Positions 9,246 to 19,338 are shown, numbered from the stretch's first letter. The stretch is 64,000 bases of DNA from Sphingomonas sp. 7/4-4 (GCF_027941955.1 NZ_CP115960.1:3674501-3738500); one strand, 5' to 3'. The notes: generated by a model not told the origin, from the letters alone. A program made the numbers and translations.

Positions 9246-9809
9246 TCAGCGCGCCGCCTTGAGCGCGTGGCCCCACCACAGGAGTTCGTCGAACAAATGG
9301 CCGGTCCAGCGCAGGTCCTTGTCGTCACCCGTGAATACCCCGGCCTTCACCTTGCCCCACACGCCCATGATGTGGACCGATGCCTCGAGCGGCGCCATCT
9401 GCAGCTCGCGGGTCACGCAGGTCAGCAATTCGATCGATCGTGCCCCGCCATTGCCGCCATAGCCCACGAAGGTGACCGGCTTGCGGTTCCATTCGGCATA
9501 GACGAAGTCGAGTGCGTTCTTGAGCACGGCGGGCGGCCCGTGATTATATTCGGGGCAGATCAGGATATAGCCGTCGGCGCTCGCGATCTTTTCCGCCCAG
9601 CGGATCTGGAGCGGATCGGTGTACTTGCCCTGCGCGGGCGCGTGCGGGAAGGGATAGAAGGGCAGATCCCAGTCCTTGAGGTCGATCAGCTCGCAGGCGA
9701 GGCCTTCGCGCACCACGGCCTGCTCCAGCACCCAGTTGGCGACAGGCTCGGCCATGCGCCCTTCTCGGACACTGCCCATGATGACGAGAATGCGGAGCGG
9801 TTCGGCCAT
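9246..9809 (-). CDS. NADPH-dependent FMN reductase-family flavoprotein
   Basis: This is a 187-residue flavodoxin-like reductase of the NADPH-dependent FMN reductase family (PF03358), relatives of which reduce quinones, chromate or azo dyes. The phosphate-binding loop reads GSVREGRMAEPVANW. The family motif CPEYNHGPPAVLKNALDF is intact and lies over the flavin. The ATG at 9809 (MAEPLRILVIMG) is preferred because the fold's first strand starts there; the upstream extension to 9851 adds unlike residues. It stands alone on the minus strand, divergent from typA with 97 bp between. The substrate is unknown. Confidence 0.88.
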   Translation of the reverse strand: MAEPLRILVIMGSVREGRMAEPVANWVLEQAVVREGLACELIDLKDWDLPFYPFPHAPAQGKYTDPLQIRWAEKIASADGYILICPEYNHGPPAVLKNALDFVYAEWNRKPVTFVGYGGNGGARSIELLTCVTRELQMAPLEASVHIMGVWGKVKAGVFTGDDKDLRWTGHLFDELLWWGHALKAAR

Positions 9810-9906
9810 GTGTTTATCCGTAGCGGCGCGAAGACTTCCCGCAACGCACAAATTGCGCTAAGGGCGCCCCGCGAAACCGCCTTTTGCGGCCAATCAGGAT
9901 ATACGC

Positions 9907-11730
9907 ATGAACCTCCGCAACGTGGCGATCATCGCCCACGTCGATCACGGCAAGACCACGCTCGTCGACCAGCTCTTCCGCCAGTCCGGCACGTTCCGCG
10001 ACAACCAGCGCATCGAAGAGCGCGCGATGGACTCGAACGACCTCGAGAAGGAGCGCGGGATCACGATTCTCGCCAAGTGCACCTCGGTCGATTGGGAAGG
10101 CACGCGGATCAACATCGTCGACACCCCCGGCCACGCCGATTTCGGCGGCGAGGTGGAGCGGATCCTGTCGATGGTCGACGGCGTCATCCTGCTGGTCGAT
10201 TCGTCCGAAGGCGCGATGCCGCAGACCAAGTTCGTCACCGGCAAGGCGCTGGCGCTGGGCCTGCGGCCGATCGTCGTGGTCAACAAAATCGACCGTCCGG
10301 ACGAGCGCATCCAGGAAGTGCTCGACGAAGTGTTCGACCTGTTCGTGAGCCTAGAGGCGACCGACGAGCAGCTCGACTTCCCGGTGCTCTACGCCTCGGG
10401 CCGCAACGGCTATGCCAATGAGTCGCCGGATCTGCGCGAAGGCACGCTGGCGCCCTTGTTCAACAAGATCATCGAGCATGTGCCGCCGCCCTCGGCCGAT
10501 CCGGACGGTCCGTTCAAGTTCCTCGTGACCCTGCTCGACCGCGACAATTTCCTCGGGCGCATCCTCACCGGCCTGGTGTTCTCGGGTTCGGTCAAGACCA
10601 ACCAGCCGATCCACAGCCTCGATAATGACGGCAAGGTCGTCGAGACCGGGCGCGCGACCAAGATCATGACCTTCCACGGTCTCGAGCGCGTGCCGACCGA
10701 CGAAGCGCAGGCGGGCGACATCATCTCGATCGCGGGGCTGACGCACACCACCGTCTCGAACACGATCTGCGACCCCTCGGTCTCCGAGCCGCTCCACGCC
10801 CAGCCGATCGATCCGCCGACGCTGAGCATGCGTTTCGCGGTCAACGATTCGCCGATGGCGGGCCGCGAGGGCACCAAGGTGACCAGCCGCATGATCCGCG
10901 ATCGCCTGTTCCGCGAAGCCGAGAGCAACGTCGCGATCAAGGTCACCGAGGCCGACGACCGCGACTCGTACGAAGTCGCCGGCCGCGGCGAGCTCCAGCT
11001 CGGCGTACTGATCGAGACGATGCGCCGCGAGGGCTTCGAGCTCGGCATCAGCCGTCCGCGCGTGCTGTTCGGCACCGACGAGGACGGCAAGAAGACCGAG
11101 CCGTACGAGACCGTCATCATCGACGTGGACGAGGAATATTCGGGCACGGTCGTCGAGAAGATGAACATCCGCAAGGCCGAGATGACCGACATGCGTCCCT
11201 CGGGCGGCGGCAAGACCCGCATCACTTTCTCGGCGCCTTCGCGCGGGATGATCGGCTATCACGGCGAGTTCCTGTCGGACACGCGCGGCACCGGCATCAT
11301 GAACCGGCTGTTCGAGAAATACGGCCCGCACAAGGGCAATATCGAGGGCCGCAAGAACGGCGTGCTGATCTCGAACGGCTCGGGCGAGGCCAACAGCTAC
11401 GCGCTCGGCCCGCTCGAGGAGCGCGGCATCCTGTTCGTCGGACATGGCGAGGCGCTCTACGAGGGCATGGTGGTCGGCGAGAACGCCAAGCCGGATGACC
11501 TCGAGGTCAATCCAATGAAGGCGAAGCAGCTCACCAACTTCCGCGCATCGGGCGGCAAGGACGACGCGATCCGCCTGACCCCGCCGAAGAAGATGACGCT
11601 CGAGCAGGCGATCGCCTATATCGACGACGACGAGATGGTCGAAGTCACGCCCAAGTCGATCCGGCTGCGCAAGCGCTATTTGGATCCGCACGATCGCAAG
11701 CGGGCTTCGCGCGCCAAGCAGGCGGCCTGA
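9907..11730 (+). CDS. typA: Ribosome-associated GTPase TypA/BipA
   Basis: TypA (BipA) is a translational GTPase related to EF-G that binds the ribosome and helps 50S assembly and stress adaptation. The 607-residue product has the usual length. GTPase motifs are G1 [16 protein letters not shown]2 RGITI, G3 [11 protein letters not shown] and G4 [12 protein letters not shown]-like domains III and V follow (for example [19 protein letters not shown]), then the TypA-specific C-terminal domain ([20 protein letters not shown]). The ATG at 9907 opens [17 protein letters not shown] good intrinsic terminator follows at 11738. Confidence 0.97.
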   Translation: MNLRNVAIIAHVDHGKTTLVDQLFRQSGTFRDNQRIEERAMDSNDLEKERGITILAKCTSVDWEGTRINIVDTPGHADFGGEVERILSMVDGVILLVDSSEGAMPQTKFVTGKALALGLRPIVVVNKIDRPDERIQEVLDEVFDLFVSLEATDEQLDFPVLYASGRNGYANESPDLREGTLAPLFNKIIEHVPPPSADPDGPFKFLVTLLDRDNFLGRILTGLVFSGSVKTNQPIHSLDNDGKVVETGRATKIMTFHGLERVPTDEAQAGDIISIAGLTHTTVSNTICDPSVSEPLHAQPIDPPTLSMRFAVNDSPMAGREGTKVTSRMIRDRLFREAESNVAIKVTEADDRDSYEVAGRGELQLGVLIETMRREGFELGISRPRVLFGTDEDGKKTEPYETVIIDVDEEYSGTVVEKMNIRKAEMTDMRPSGGGKTRITFSAPSRGMIGYHGEFLSDTRGTGIMNRLFEKYGPHKGNIEGRKNGVLISNGSGEANSYALGPLEERGILFVGHGEALYEGMVVGENAKPDDLEVNPMKAKQLTNFRASGGKDDAIRLTPPKKMTLEQAIAYIDDDEMVEVTPKSIRLRKRYLDPHDRKRASRAKQAA

Positions 11731-11737
11731 GTTCGAA

Positions 11738-11767
11738 GGGCGTCCGGAGCGATCCGGGCGCCCTTTT
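11738..11767 (+). terminator. Intrinsic terminator of typA
   Basis: GGGCG and CCGG segments pair with CCGGGCGCCC around a short loop, followed by TTTT. It begins 8 bp after the typA stop codon. Confidence 0.8.
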
Positions 11768-11775
11768 CGCGAGGG

Positions 11776-12536
11776 CTACAGCCCGATGATCGCGATCTGC
11801 CGGCCGTAATCGGGCTCGCCGCGGTGCGTGGCGCGGCGGAAGCTGTAGAAACGGTCCGCGTCCGAATACGTGTCGAGCCCGAGCGTCTCGACGGTGCGGA
11901 TTCCGCGGCGGCGAGGCGGTGCGCGACATAGGCTTCGAGATCGAACTGGTGGTGCCCGGGCCTTCCGTCGGCGAAGAAGCGTTCGTTGGCGGGGTCGGCC
12001 TCGGCGAAGCGGCGGAAGAAGCCGTCATCGACTTCGTAGCTGGCGCGGGCGATGCACGGGCCGACCGCGGCGGTGATGCGCTCGCGCTTTGCCCCCAAAG
12101 TCTCCATCAGGGCGATCGTCGAATCGGTGACGCCGCCGATCGCGCCCTTCCATCCGGCATGCGCCGCGCCGACGACGCCGGCCTCGCGATCGGCGAGGAG
12201 CACGGGTGCGCAGTCCGCGGTCAGGATGCCCAATGCGAGCCCGGGGCGATCGGTGACGAGCGCGTCGGCGCGCGGGCGCAGGCGATCGTCGAACGGCTCG
12301 ATCACCGCGACGGCGTCGGGTGAGTGGACCTGATAGACCGTGACCAGCCGACTGCCCGGAAGCACGGCCTCGGCGGCGCGGCGGCGATTTTCGGCGATCG
12401 CCTGCGGATCGTCGGCCGAACCGGTGCCGACATTGAGTCCGGCCACGACGCCGGTCGAGACGCCGCCGCTGCGGCCGAGAAAGCCGTGCGAAACGCCGTC
12501 GAGCGCGCGAGCGCGAATGACTTCGACCTGGTTCAT
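11776..12536 (-). CDS. pgeF: Peptidoglycan editing factor PgeF / YfiH (one apparent frameshift)
   Basis: PgeF is a purine-nucleoside-phosphorylase/laccase-like copper or zinc enzyme; in E. coli it removes wrongly incorporated L-serine precursors from peptidoglycan synthesis. The product is about 253 residues. Metal-site motifs are VHSPDAV, ADCAPVLLADRE and AHAGWKGAIGG. A base is missing near 11911, after YVAHRLAA. Restoring it gives the expected C-terminus GIRTVETLGLDTYSD and FYSFRRATHRGEPDYGRQ, with stop at 11776. The start is ATG at 12536 (MNQVEVIRARALDGVSHGF). It is the last gene of the leftward lgt-midA-GNAT-pgeF cluster, a neighbourhood with cell-envelope themes. Confidence 0.88.
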
Positions 12537-12546
12537 AGATCCGGGT

Positions 12547-13056
12547 TCACAGATCGAGGCTCCAGATGCGATCGTCGTCGACATGATCGCCGACGCGGAA
12601 TTCGTATTTGCCGATCTCGCGGAAACCGTAGCGCGCGTAGAAACGCTGGGCGCGGTGATTGTCGACATAGACGCTGAGCACCATGCGGGCGAAGCCGCGC
12701 GCGCGGGCAGTGGCGATCGTCCAGTCCATCAGCTCGGGCGCCAGGCCTTCGCCTTGCCAGCGGCCGAGGACATAGAGCTGGTGCAGCTCGATCGTGTCGC
12801 TGGTCCAGTCGCCGGGGAAATCGACCGGGCCGATCTTGGCGAAGCCCGCCACGGCATCGCCGTCGAGCGCGACGCGGACGCTGAAGCGCGGATCGTCGAG
12901 CTGCGAGGGCAGGCCGTCGGCGCCGAAGGCCCGATCGAGGAACAAAGCGAGATCCTCGGCGCGGTAGAGACTGCCGAACGTATCGGTGAAGCAGCGCTGC
13001 GCCATTGCGGAGAGCGCGGGGCCGTCGGCGGGCAGGGCGTCGCGGTAATGGATCAT
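12547..13056 (-). CDS. GNAT-family N-acetyltransferase
   Basis: This is a 169-residue acyl-CoA-dependent acetyltransferase of unknown substrate. The acetyl-CoA-binding motif A is visible as LYVLGRWQGEGLAPELMDW, where R-W-Q-G-E-G forms the pyrophosphate loop, and motif B follows as VDNHRAQRFYARYGFREIGK. The ATG at 13056 overlaps the midA stop codon as ATGA, so it is translationally coupled to midA, and pgeF starts 10 bp downstream. Position inside the lgt-midA-pgeF cluster gives no firm substrate; ribosomal-protein or small-molecule acetylation are both possible. Confidence 0.88.
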   Translation of the reverse strand: MIHYRDALPADGPALSAMAQRCFTDTFGSLYRAEDLALFLDRAFGADGLPSQLDDPRFSVRVALDGDAVAGFAKIGPVDFPGDWTSDTIELHQLYVLGRWQGEGLAPELMDWTIATARARGFARMVLSVYVDNHRAQRFYARYGFREIGKYEFRVGDHVDDDRIWSLDL

Positions 13057-14111
13057 TCGAACCCCTCGGGAATGGGCCAGCCCGGAGCGGTGAGGGCAAC
13101 GACCTTGAACAATTCGCCCATCGCCTCGTCGCCGATCAGCCGGTCGCGGTCGATCGCCAGCGATTCGGCGCGGTCGGGGGATGCCCCGGCGAGCGCCTCG
13201 GTGCGCGCCTCGATGCCGAGCGCCTTGAGGAACGCGCCTTGCGTCACCGGGCCGTGGACGACCAGCCCCTCGGCCTCGGCGGCTTCCTTGAGCGTCGCGA
13301 AATCGACATGGGCGGTGAGGTCGGCCTCGCCGGGCTCCTCGAACGGATTGGCATAAGCGTGCCCGCGCACCGCCTGGAGCGTGTCGCCGATCGCCGGGCC
13401 CTCATAGCCATAGTCGATGATCAGCGCGGCGCCGCCCTGCGCGGTCAGCCGGGCGGCGAGTCCGCGCAGCACCGCGACGCCGGCAGGCGAGGTCTCGAGG
13501 ATCGATCCCGGTGCGGCCCCGCGCAGGTCGGGCGGGATGATCATGTCGAAGCTGCGGTCGCCGGCGACCGGCAGGAACAAGGTGTCCTGGCACGCGACCA
13601 GCCGCTCGTGCCAGCCGTCCTCGGTGGCGACGAGTTGGCGGATCGGCAACGCGTCGAAGAATTCGTTGGCGACGATGAGCAGCGGCCCGTCTTCCGAGAT
13701 TCCGGTGAAGCCGAGATGCCATTCGGCGCCCGGCACCCGCTCGGCCTGCGCGGCGCGCAAGGTCGGGCTGGTCTCGATGAAGTCGACCGGCGGTTCGAGT
13801 CCCGCCTTGGCCATTGCGCGCAGCGCATCGGCGGCGAGCGTGCCGCGGCCGGGGCCCAATTCGACATAACGCGCCACCGGCCGTCCGGCGCGGTCCCACA
13901 GGTCGGCGAGCCACAGCCCGATCAGCTCGCCGAACATCTGGCTGATCTCGGGCGCGGTGGTGAAATCGCCGCGCGCGCCCAGCGGATCGCGCGTCGCATA
14001 ATAATGGGCGTTCGCCGCGCCCATGAATTGCGACAGCGGGATGGGGCCCGCCATCGTGATCGCGCGGGCGAGGCGTTCGGGGAGGAGCGGTTCGGAGTTC
14101 GTCATATCCAT
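13053..14111 (-). CDS. MidA/NDUFAF7-family SAM-dependent methyltransferase
   Basis: This 352-residue protein belongs to the DUF185 family that includes mitochondrial NDUFAF7, an arginine methyltransferase needed for complex I assembly. The SAM-binding region reads RYVELGPGRGTLAADALRAM, and the family block GDFTTAPEISQMFGELIG is intact near residue 45. A second conserved stretch is LLIVANEFFDALPIRQLV. The ATG at 14111 (MDMTNSEPLLPERL) or the one at 14105 may be used. lgt ends 14-20 bp upstream and the GNAT gene overlaps its stop. In alphaproteobacteria it probably modifies a complex I subunit, but that is by analogy with the eukaryotic protein. Confidence 0.9.
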   Translation of the reverse strand: MDMTNSEPLLPERLARAITMAGPIPLSQFMGAANAHYYATRDPLGARGDFTTAPEISQMFGELIGLWLADLWDRAGRPVARYVELGPGRGTLAADALRAMAKAGLEPPVDFIETSPTLRAAQAERVPGAEWHLGFTGISEDGPLLIVANEFFDALPIRQLVATEDGWHERLVACQDTLFLPVAGDRSFDMIIPPDLRGAAPGSILETSPAGVAVLRGLAARLTAQGGAALIIDYGYEGPAIGDTLQAVRGHAYANPFEEPGEADLTAHVDFATLKEAAEAEGLVVHGPVTQGAFLKALGIEARTEALAGASPDRAESLAIDRDRLIGDEAMGELFKVVALTAPGWPIPEGFE

Positions 14112-14125
14112 TCGGGACGACAGGA

Positions 14126-15010
14126 TTACGCCACGCTCTCCGACCCCGCGATCGGCTCGACACGCTTGCGGCGGCGATTGGCGGTGGCGATCAGATAGAT
14201 GCCGCCGACGATCATCGGGATGCACAGCCACTGGCCCATGTGCAGGCCGGTCGCGTCGACCAGCCAGACGAGCTGGGCATCGGGCTCGCGGAAGAACTCG
14301 ACGAAGAAGCGGCACAGGCCGTAGCCGAGCACGAAGATGCCGACGAGCTTGCCGGGCTGGTAGCGCGAGTCGGTGCGCCAGAAGAAGAACCACAGGATGA
14401 CGAAGAGCAGGATGCCCTCCAGTCCCGCCTCGTAGAGCTGGCTCGGGTGCCGTGCGGGCTCGGGCAGGCCGGTCTGCACGGTGTTGCGGAAGACGATCGC
14501 CCAAGGAAGGTCGGTGGTTTTGCCCCAGAGTTCGCCGTTCACAAAATTGGCGAGGCGGCCGAAGAACAATCCGAACGGCGCGACGCAGGCGACATAATCG
14601 TGGATGCGCAGCCAATCGAGCCCCTGGCGCCGCGCGAGCAGGATGATCGCGACCGTCGTCCCGATCACGCCGCCGTGGAACGACATGCCGCCGTCCCACA
14701 GCCGGAAGATTTGCAGCGGCGATTGAACGATCATCTCGGGCGCGTAGAACAGCACGTAGCCGATCCGCCCGCCGAGGATGATGCCGAGCGTCGCATAGAA
14801 GACGAGATCGTCGGCATGGCGGCGGGCCATTGGCGCGCCGGGCTGGGCGAGCAATTTGAGCAGGTACCACCAGCCGACCAGGATGCCGGCGATGTACGCC
14901 AGCGAATACCATTTGATCTGGAAGAAGCCGAGATTGACTGCGACCGGGTCGAGCCCGAGGTCCTTGAAGTGGAGATGGTCGCCCGCGGCGGCGAGAAGGT
15001 GGAGCAGCAC
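14126..15010 (-). CDS. lgt: Prolipoprotein diacylglyceryl transferase Lgt
   Basis: Lgt transfers diacylglycerol from phosphatidylglycerol to the lipobox cysteine of prolipoproteins, the first step of lipoprotein maturation in the inner membrane. The 294-residue product is multi-pass and carries the Lgt signature as [15 protein letters not shown] plus the conserved RHPSQLYEA block and [11 protein letters not shown]. The start is most likely GTG at 15010 ([15 protein letters not shown]), because homology begins there and no ATG is nearby; GGGGAA lies about 12 nt upstream. It heads the lgt-midA-GNAT-pgeF cluster and is divergent from the iorB-like gene. Several lipoproteins in this window (BamD, an OmpA protein, two others) are its likely clients. 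Confidence 0.93.
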   Translation of the reverse strand: MLLHLLAAAGDHLHFKDLGLDPVAVNLGFFQIKWYSLAYIAGILVGWWYLLKLLAQPGAPMARRHADDLVFYATLGIILGGRIGYVLFYAPEMIVQSPLQIFRLWDGGMSFHGGVIGTTVAIILLARRQGLDWLRIHDYVACVAPFGLFFGRLANFVNGELWGKTTDLPWAIVFRNTVQTGLPEPARHPSQLYEAGLEGILLFVILWFFFWRTDSRYQPGKLVGIFVLGYGLCRFFVEFFREPDAQLVWLVDATGLHMGQWLCIPMIVGGIYLIATANRRRKRVEPIAGSESVA

Positions 15011-15124
15011 GGTCTTGTCGTTCCCCGGCAATCGATCTTGCCGCAGCGATAGAGCAGCCGGGCGGCAAACCCAACGCCTTTCACGCGGCTGGCGTCGAGC
15101 GAAGCTGCGCGATACAGCGGGGCG

Positions 15125-17363
15125 ATGGCGGTGGACACCAGCACGCGCAGCAAGCTCGACCGGCGGACGCTGCTGATCGGCGGCGGCGTCGGAATCGGGC
15201 TGGTCGTCGCCTGGGCGGCGTGGCCGCGCACCTATCTCCCCAATCTTACTCCCGCGCCGGGCGAGAGCCTGTTCGGCGCATGGCTCAAGATCGGCACCGA
15301 CGGCCATGTCACGGTCGCCGTCCCGCAATGCGAGGAAGGGCAGGGGGTCTATACCGCCATGCCGCAGATCATCGCGGACGAGCTCGGCGCGGACTGGAAG
15401 ATGGTGGGAGTCGAGCCCGCGCCGCTCAACCCGCTCTACGCCAATCCGCTTGCCGCGGAGGAATTGTTCGCGGCCGCGCTGGGGCCGCTTCCGGAGGCGC
15501 TGCGCCGCGCGCATGTCCGGCGGTCCGGACTGATGCTCACCGGCGCCTCGACTTCGATCCGCAATTTCGAGGGCGAGCTCCGGCACGCCGGCGCGGCGGC
15601 GCGGGTGCTGCTGGCCAAGGCGGCGGCGAAGCGCTGGGGCGTCGACTGGAAGGCCGTCGGCACCTTCAACGGTCTCGTCTATCAGGGCAATCGCAAGCTC
15701 GGCTTCGGCGTGCTCGCGGCCGAGGCGGCGGAGCAGAGCCTGCCGGACGACGTACCGCTCAGAACGGGGAAGGGCCTGGGCTCTTCGGCCAGCCGCTGCC
15801 GCGGCTCGATGCGCCGCCCAAGATCGACGGCAGCGCCAACTTCGCCGCCGATATCCGGCTGCCCGACATGGTCTATGCCTCGATCCGGCAGGGCCCCGCC
15901 GGCGAGACCGGGCTGGTCAAGGTCGATCGTGCCGCTGCCAACCGGATCCGCGGCATGCTCGCAGTGGTCACCACCGACGATTGGGTTGCTGCGGTCGCCG
16001 ACAATTGGTGGGCGGCGGACCGCGCGATCGATGCGATGCGGCCGCGCTTCAAGACGCCCGAGCCAGTGGTCAACAGCGATTCGATCGAACAGGCGCTGAG
16101 CGCCGCGCTGGACGGCCAGGGCACGCGCATCGCCGAGGCGGGCGATCTCGCGGCGCAGTTCCGCGGGGCGCAGGTGGTCGCGGCCGAATATCGCGTCGGC
16201 CTCGCGCTCCACGCACCGTTGGAGCCGATGACCGCGACCGCGGTCCACCGTGACGGGCGGCTGACCCTGTGGCTGCCGACACAGGCGCCGGGACTTGCCC
16301 GCGCGGCGGCGGCGCGCGCGGCGGGGCTCGACGAGGGATCCGTGATCCTCCATCCGACGATGGCGGGCGGCTCGTTCGGCGCCAAGCTCGAAACCGACGT
16401 GGCGGCACAGGCGGCCTTGCTCGCGATGCGGATCGGTCGGCCCGTGCAGCTCACTTGGTCGCGCGGCGAGGATTTCCGGCGCGATCGCTTCCGTCCCGCC
16501 GCCGCCGGGCGGATGACCGCGCGGCTTAGTCAGCAGAAGCAGCTCACCGGCTGGCTCGCCAAGATCGCCGCGCCGGCCACGGGCCGCGAGCTTGCCGGGC
16601 GACTGCTGCGCGGCGCCGCGCTTCCCGGCATCGGGCTGACGCTCAGCGGCAGCGATCCCGGCGCGGTGGAGGGCGCGGTGCCGCCTTATGCGATTCCCCA
16701 TCTCGCGGTGGACCATCATCCCGCCGAGATCGGCGTGCCGACCGGCTATTGGCGCTCGGGCGCCCATAGCTACACCTGCTTCTTCACCGAGAGCTTCCTC
16801 GACGAGCTCGCGCATATCGCCGAGCAGGACGCATTGTCGTTCCGCATGGCGATGCTTGGGGACAGCCGCGGCTGGCGCGCTGTCTCCAGACCGTGGCGCA
16901 ACTCGGCGGCTGGCAGGGTGGGCAGCCGGGCAGCGGGCAGGGGATCGCGTGCCACAGCTTCCGCGGCTCGCACATCGCAGTGCTCGCCGAGGCGCAGCTG
17001 ACCGGCGATCGCCGCGTCAAGGTCGAGCGACTGGTGGCGGCAGTCGATTGCGGGCGGATGGTCAATCCCGATCTCGTCATGCAGCAGATCGAGGGCGGGC
17101 TGCTGTTCGGGCTGGCCGGCGCCGTGGGCTGTTCGACCGGGTTCACCGAGAATGTCGCCGATGTCCGCGACATCACCGAGCTTCGCCTGCCGACGCTCGC
17201 CGACTGCCCCGACATCACCGTCGAATTGATCCGCAACGCCGACGAACCCGGGGGCGTGAGCGAGCTCGCGGTGCCGCCGGTCGCGCCGGCGATCGCCAAT
17301 GCGCTGCAGGCGGCGACGGGCGTGCGCTTCCGGCGGCTGCCCTTGCTATCGGACATGGAATGA
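15125..17363 (+). CDS. Molybdopterin-binding dehydrogenase subunit, IorB-like (two apparent frameshifts)
   Basis: This is a xanthine-dehydrogenase-family large subunit of the isoquinoline 1-oxidoreductase beta (IorB) type, about 746 residues. Such proteins hold the molybdenum cofactor and usually work with a small [2Fe-2S] subunit and cytochromes in the periplasm. The N-terminus has a twin-arginine signal or anchor ([13 protein letters not shown], Arg13-Arg14). Later family blocks include [19 protein letters not shown] and [21 protein letters not shown]. One base is missing near 15762 and one near 16872; restoring both joins the three segments cleanly. The stop overlaps the hemH start (ATGA). 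No [2Fe-2S] partner gene is adjacent, so it is an orphan here. The substrate is unknown. Confidence 0.85.
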
Positions 17364-18367
17364 TCCCGCCGCCCGATCATCCGAAGATCCCGCCGGCCAG
17401 GGTGGGCGTGCTGCTCGTCAATCTCGGCACGCCCGACGCGCCCGAGGCAGGCGCGGTGCGGCGCTATCTCGCCGAGTTCCTATCCGACCGCCGCGTGATC
17501 GAGATCCCCGGGCTGGTCTGGAAGCCGATCCTCCACGGGATCATACTGCGCACGCGCCCGGCCAGATCGGCGCATGCCTATCGGCAGGTGTGGCAGGAGG
17601 GCGGCTCGCCGCTCGCCGCGATCACCCGCGCGCAGGCCGAGGCGCTGCAGGGCGCGTTCGGGCCCGATGTGATCGTCGATCATGCGATGCGGTACGGACG
17701 CCCGGCGCTCGGCGAGCGGCTGCGCGCGCTCAAGGAAGCGGGCTGCGAGCGCATCCTGATCGCACCGCTCTATCCGCAATATTGCGCGGCGACGACCGCG
17801 ACCGCCAACGACGCGGCCTTTGCCGAGCTGGCGAAGATGCGCTGGCAGCCGGCGCTCCGTACGCTGCCGCCTTATCATGACGACCCGGCGCATATCGCCG
17901 CGCTGAAGCAATCGGTCGAGGAATCGCTCGCCGCACTCGATTTCGAGCCGCAGTCGGTGCTCGCCAGTTTCCACGGCATGCCGGAACGGACCCTGCATCT
18001 TGGCGATCCCTATCATTGCCATTGTCAGAAGACCGCGCGGCTGCTGAGCGAGGCGCTGGGACGTGAGCTGACCGTCACTTTCCAGTCGCGCTTCGGTCGC
18101 GCCAAATGGCTCGAACCCGCCACCGATACGGTGCTGGCGGGGCTTCCGGGCAAGGGGATCACCCGGATCGCATTGGTCGCGCCCGGCTTCTCCGCCGATT
18201 GCGTCGAGACGCTCGAGGAGCTGGCGATCCGCGGCCGCGAGACCTTCATTGCGGCGGGCGGCACGCATTTCGCAGTGCTGCCCTGCCTCAATGCAAGCAA
18301 TCCCGGGATCCTTATGCTCAAGAAGATATTGGAACGGGAACTTGCGGGCTGGGCAGACGCTCCCTAG
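17360..18367 (+). CDS. hemH: Ferrochelatase
   Basis: Ferrochelatase inserts Fe2+ into protoporphyrin IX, the last step of heme synthesis, at the inner face of the membrane. The 335-residue product has the expected length. It begins with the family block VGVLLVNLGTPDAPE. The catalytic histidine lies in SFHGMPERTLHLGDPY and the conserved glutamate in FSADCVETLEELAIRG. The ATG at 17360 overlaps the stop of the upstream dehydrogenase subunit by 4 bp (ATGA), so translation is probably coupled. This pairing with a molybdenum enzyme subunit is unusual. Confidence 0.96.
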   Translation: MIPPPDHPKIPPARVGVLLVNLGTPDAPEAGAVRRYLAEFLSDRRVIEIPGLVWKPILHGIILRTRPARSAHAYRQVWQEGGSPLAAITRAQAEALQGAFGPDVIVDHAMRYGRPALGERLRALKEAGCERILIAPLYPQYCAATTATANDAAFAELAKMRWQPALRTLPPYHDDPAHIAALKQSVEESLAALDFEPQSVLASFHGMPERTLHLGDPYHCHCQKTARLLSEALGRELTVTFQSRFGRAKWLEPATDTVLAGLPGKGITRIALVAPGFSADCVETLEELAIRGRETFIAAGGTHFAVLPCLNASNPGILMLKKILERELAGWADAP

Positions 18368-18379
18368 CGTTACGTAACG
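18368..18379. promoter_or_regulatory. 12-bp perfect palindrome upstream of the phbB-like gene
   Basis: CGTTACGTAACG at 18368-18379 is a perfect palindrome in the 34-bp gap between hemH and the acetoacetyl-CoA reductase gene. It begins right after the hemH stop codon and could be a repressor site. Chance or an RNA-level role cannot be excluded. Confidence 0.35.
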
Positions 18380-18401
18380 ACAACGGAGAGGATGGCGAAA
18401 A

Positions 18402-19124
18402 ATGGCACGCGTAGCGATCGTGACGGGTGGAACGCGCGGTATCGGCGAGGCGATCAGCCTTGCGCTCAAGGACGCGGGCATGACGGTCGCTGCCAATTAT
18501 GCCGGCAATGACGAGAAGGCGAAGGCCTTTACCGAGCGCACCGGCATCAAGGCCTATAAATGGGATGTCGGTGATTTCGACGCGTGCGCCGCGGGCGTGG
18601 CGCAGGTCGAGGCCGAGCTCGGGCCGGTCGACGTCGTCGTCAACAATGCCGGCGTCACCCGCGACGGCACCATCCTCAAGATGAGCCGCGACATGTGGGA
18701 GGACGTGATCCGCATCAATCTGGGCGGCTGCTTCAACATGGCGCACGCCACCTTCCCCGGCATGCGCAGCCGCAAATGGGGGCGCATCGTCAATATCGGC
18801 TCGATCAACGGGCAGGCGGGGCAATATGGCCAGGTCAATTATGCCGCCGCCAAATCGGGCATCCACGGCTTCACCAAGGCACTGGCGCAGGAAGGCGCTC
18901 GGGCAGGGGTGACGGTCAATGCGATCGCGCCGGGCTATATCGACACCGACATGGTCGCGGCGGTTCCGCCCGACGTACTCGAGAAGATCGTCGCCAAGAT
19001 CCCGGTCGGCCGGCTCGGCCAGGCGAGCGAGATCGCGCGCGGCGTGGCGTTTCTGGTGTCGGAAGAGGGTGGATTCGTCACCGGATCGACGCTGTCGATC
19101 AACGGCGGGCAGCATATGTACTGA
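18402..19124 (+). CDS. phbB: NADPH-dependent acetoacetyl-CoA reductase (PhbB type)
   Basis: This short-chain dehydrogenase reduces acetoacetyl-CoA to (R)-3-hydroxybutyryl-CoA for polyhydroxybutyrate synthesis. The 240-residue product has the nucleotide loop TGGTRGIGEAIS, the NNAG motif (VVNNAGVTRDGT), the catalytic Tyr-Lys in YAAAKSGIHGF, and the C-terminal block NAIAPGYIDTDM. FabG is the main alternative, but the PhbB-like features KWDVGDFDACAAGV and GSINGQAGQYGQVNY favour acetoacetyl-CoA. GGAGAGGA lies about 9 nt before the ATG at 18402. No phaC or phaA gene is in the window. Confidence 0.88.
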   Translation: MARVAIVTGGTRGIGEAISLALKDAGMTVAANYAGNDEKAKAFTERTGIKAYKWDVGDFDACAAGVAQVEAELGPVDVVVNNAGVTRDGTILKMSRDMWEDVIRINLGGCFNMAHATFPGMRSRKWGRIVNIGSINGQAGQYGQVNYAAAKSGIHGFTKALAQEGARAGVTVNAIAPGYIDTDMVAAVPPDVLEKIVAKIPVGRLGQASEIARGVAFLVSEEGGFVTGSTLSINGGQHMY

Positions 19125-19179
19125 CGGGCGCAGGCGCGGCAACGTCCGCGCCGATGCGTAGCAGCGCCCCGCCTTTCTT

Positions 19180-19316
19180 AATCCTCCCTCGCTTTAGCGG
19201 GGAGGTGGCATGCGCAGCATGACGGAGGGGCGTAGCCGCAAATACATCGCTTGCGGCCACGCCCCTCCACCACCGCCTTCGGCGGCGGTCCCCTCCCCGC
19301 TTCGCGAGGGAGGATT
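19180..19316. repeat. Dispersed ~135-bp palindromic element, copy 1
   Basis: The element starts AATCCTCCCTCGC and ends GCGAGGGAGGATT, so its ends are inverted repeats. The core includes GCCGCAAATACATCGCTTG. The same core is present in the opposite orientation at 53763-53890. Related shells with other cores occur at 48360-48541 and 38243-38427. Confidence 0.85.
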
Positions 19317-19338
19317 TAGGGGTGTCACAAACGAAAAC

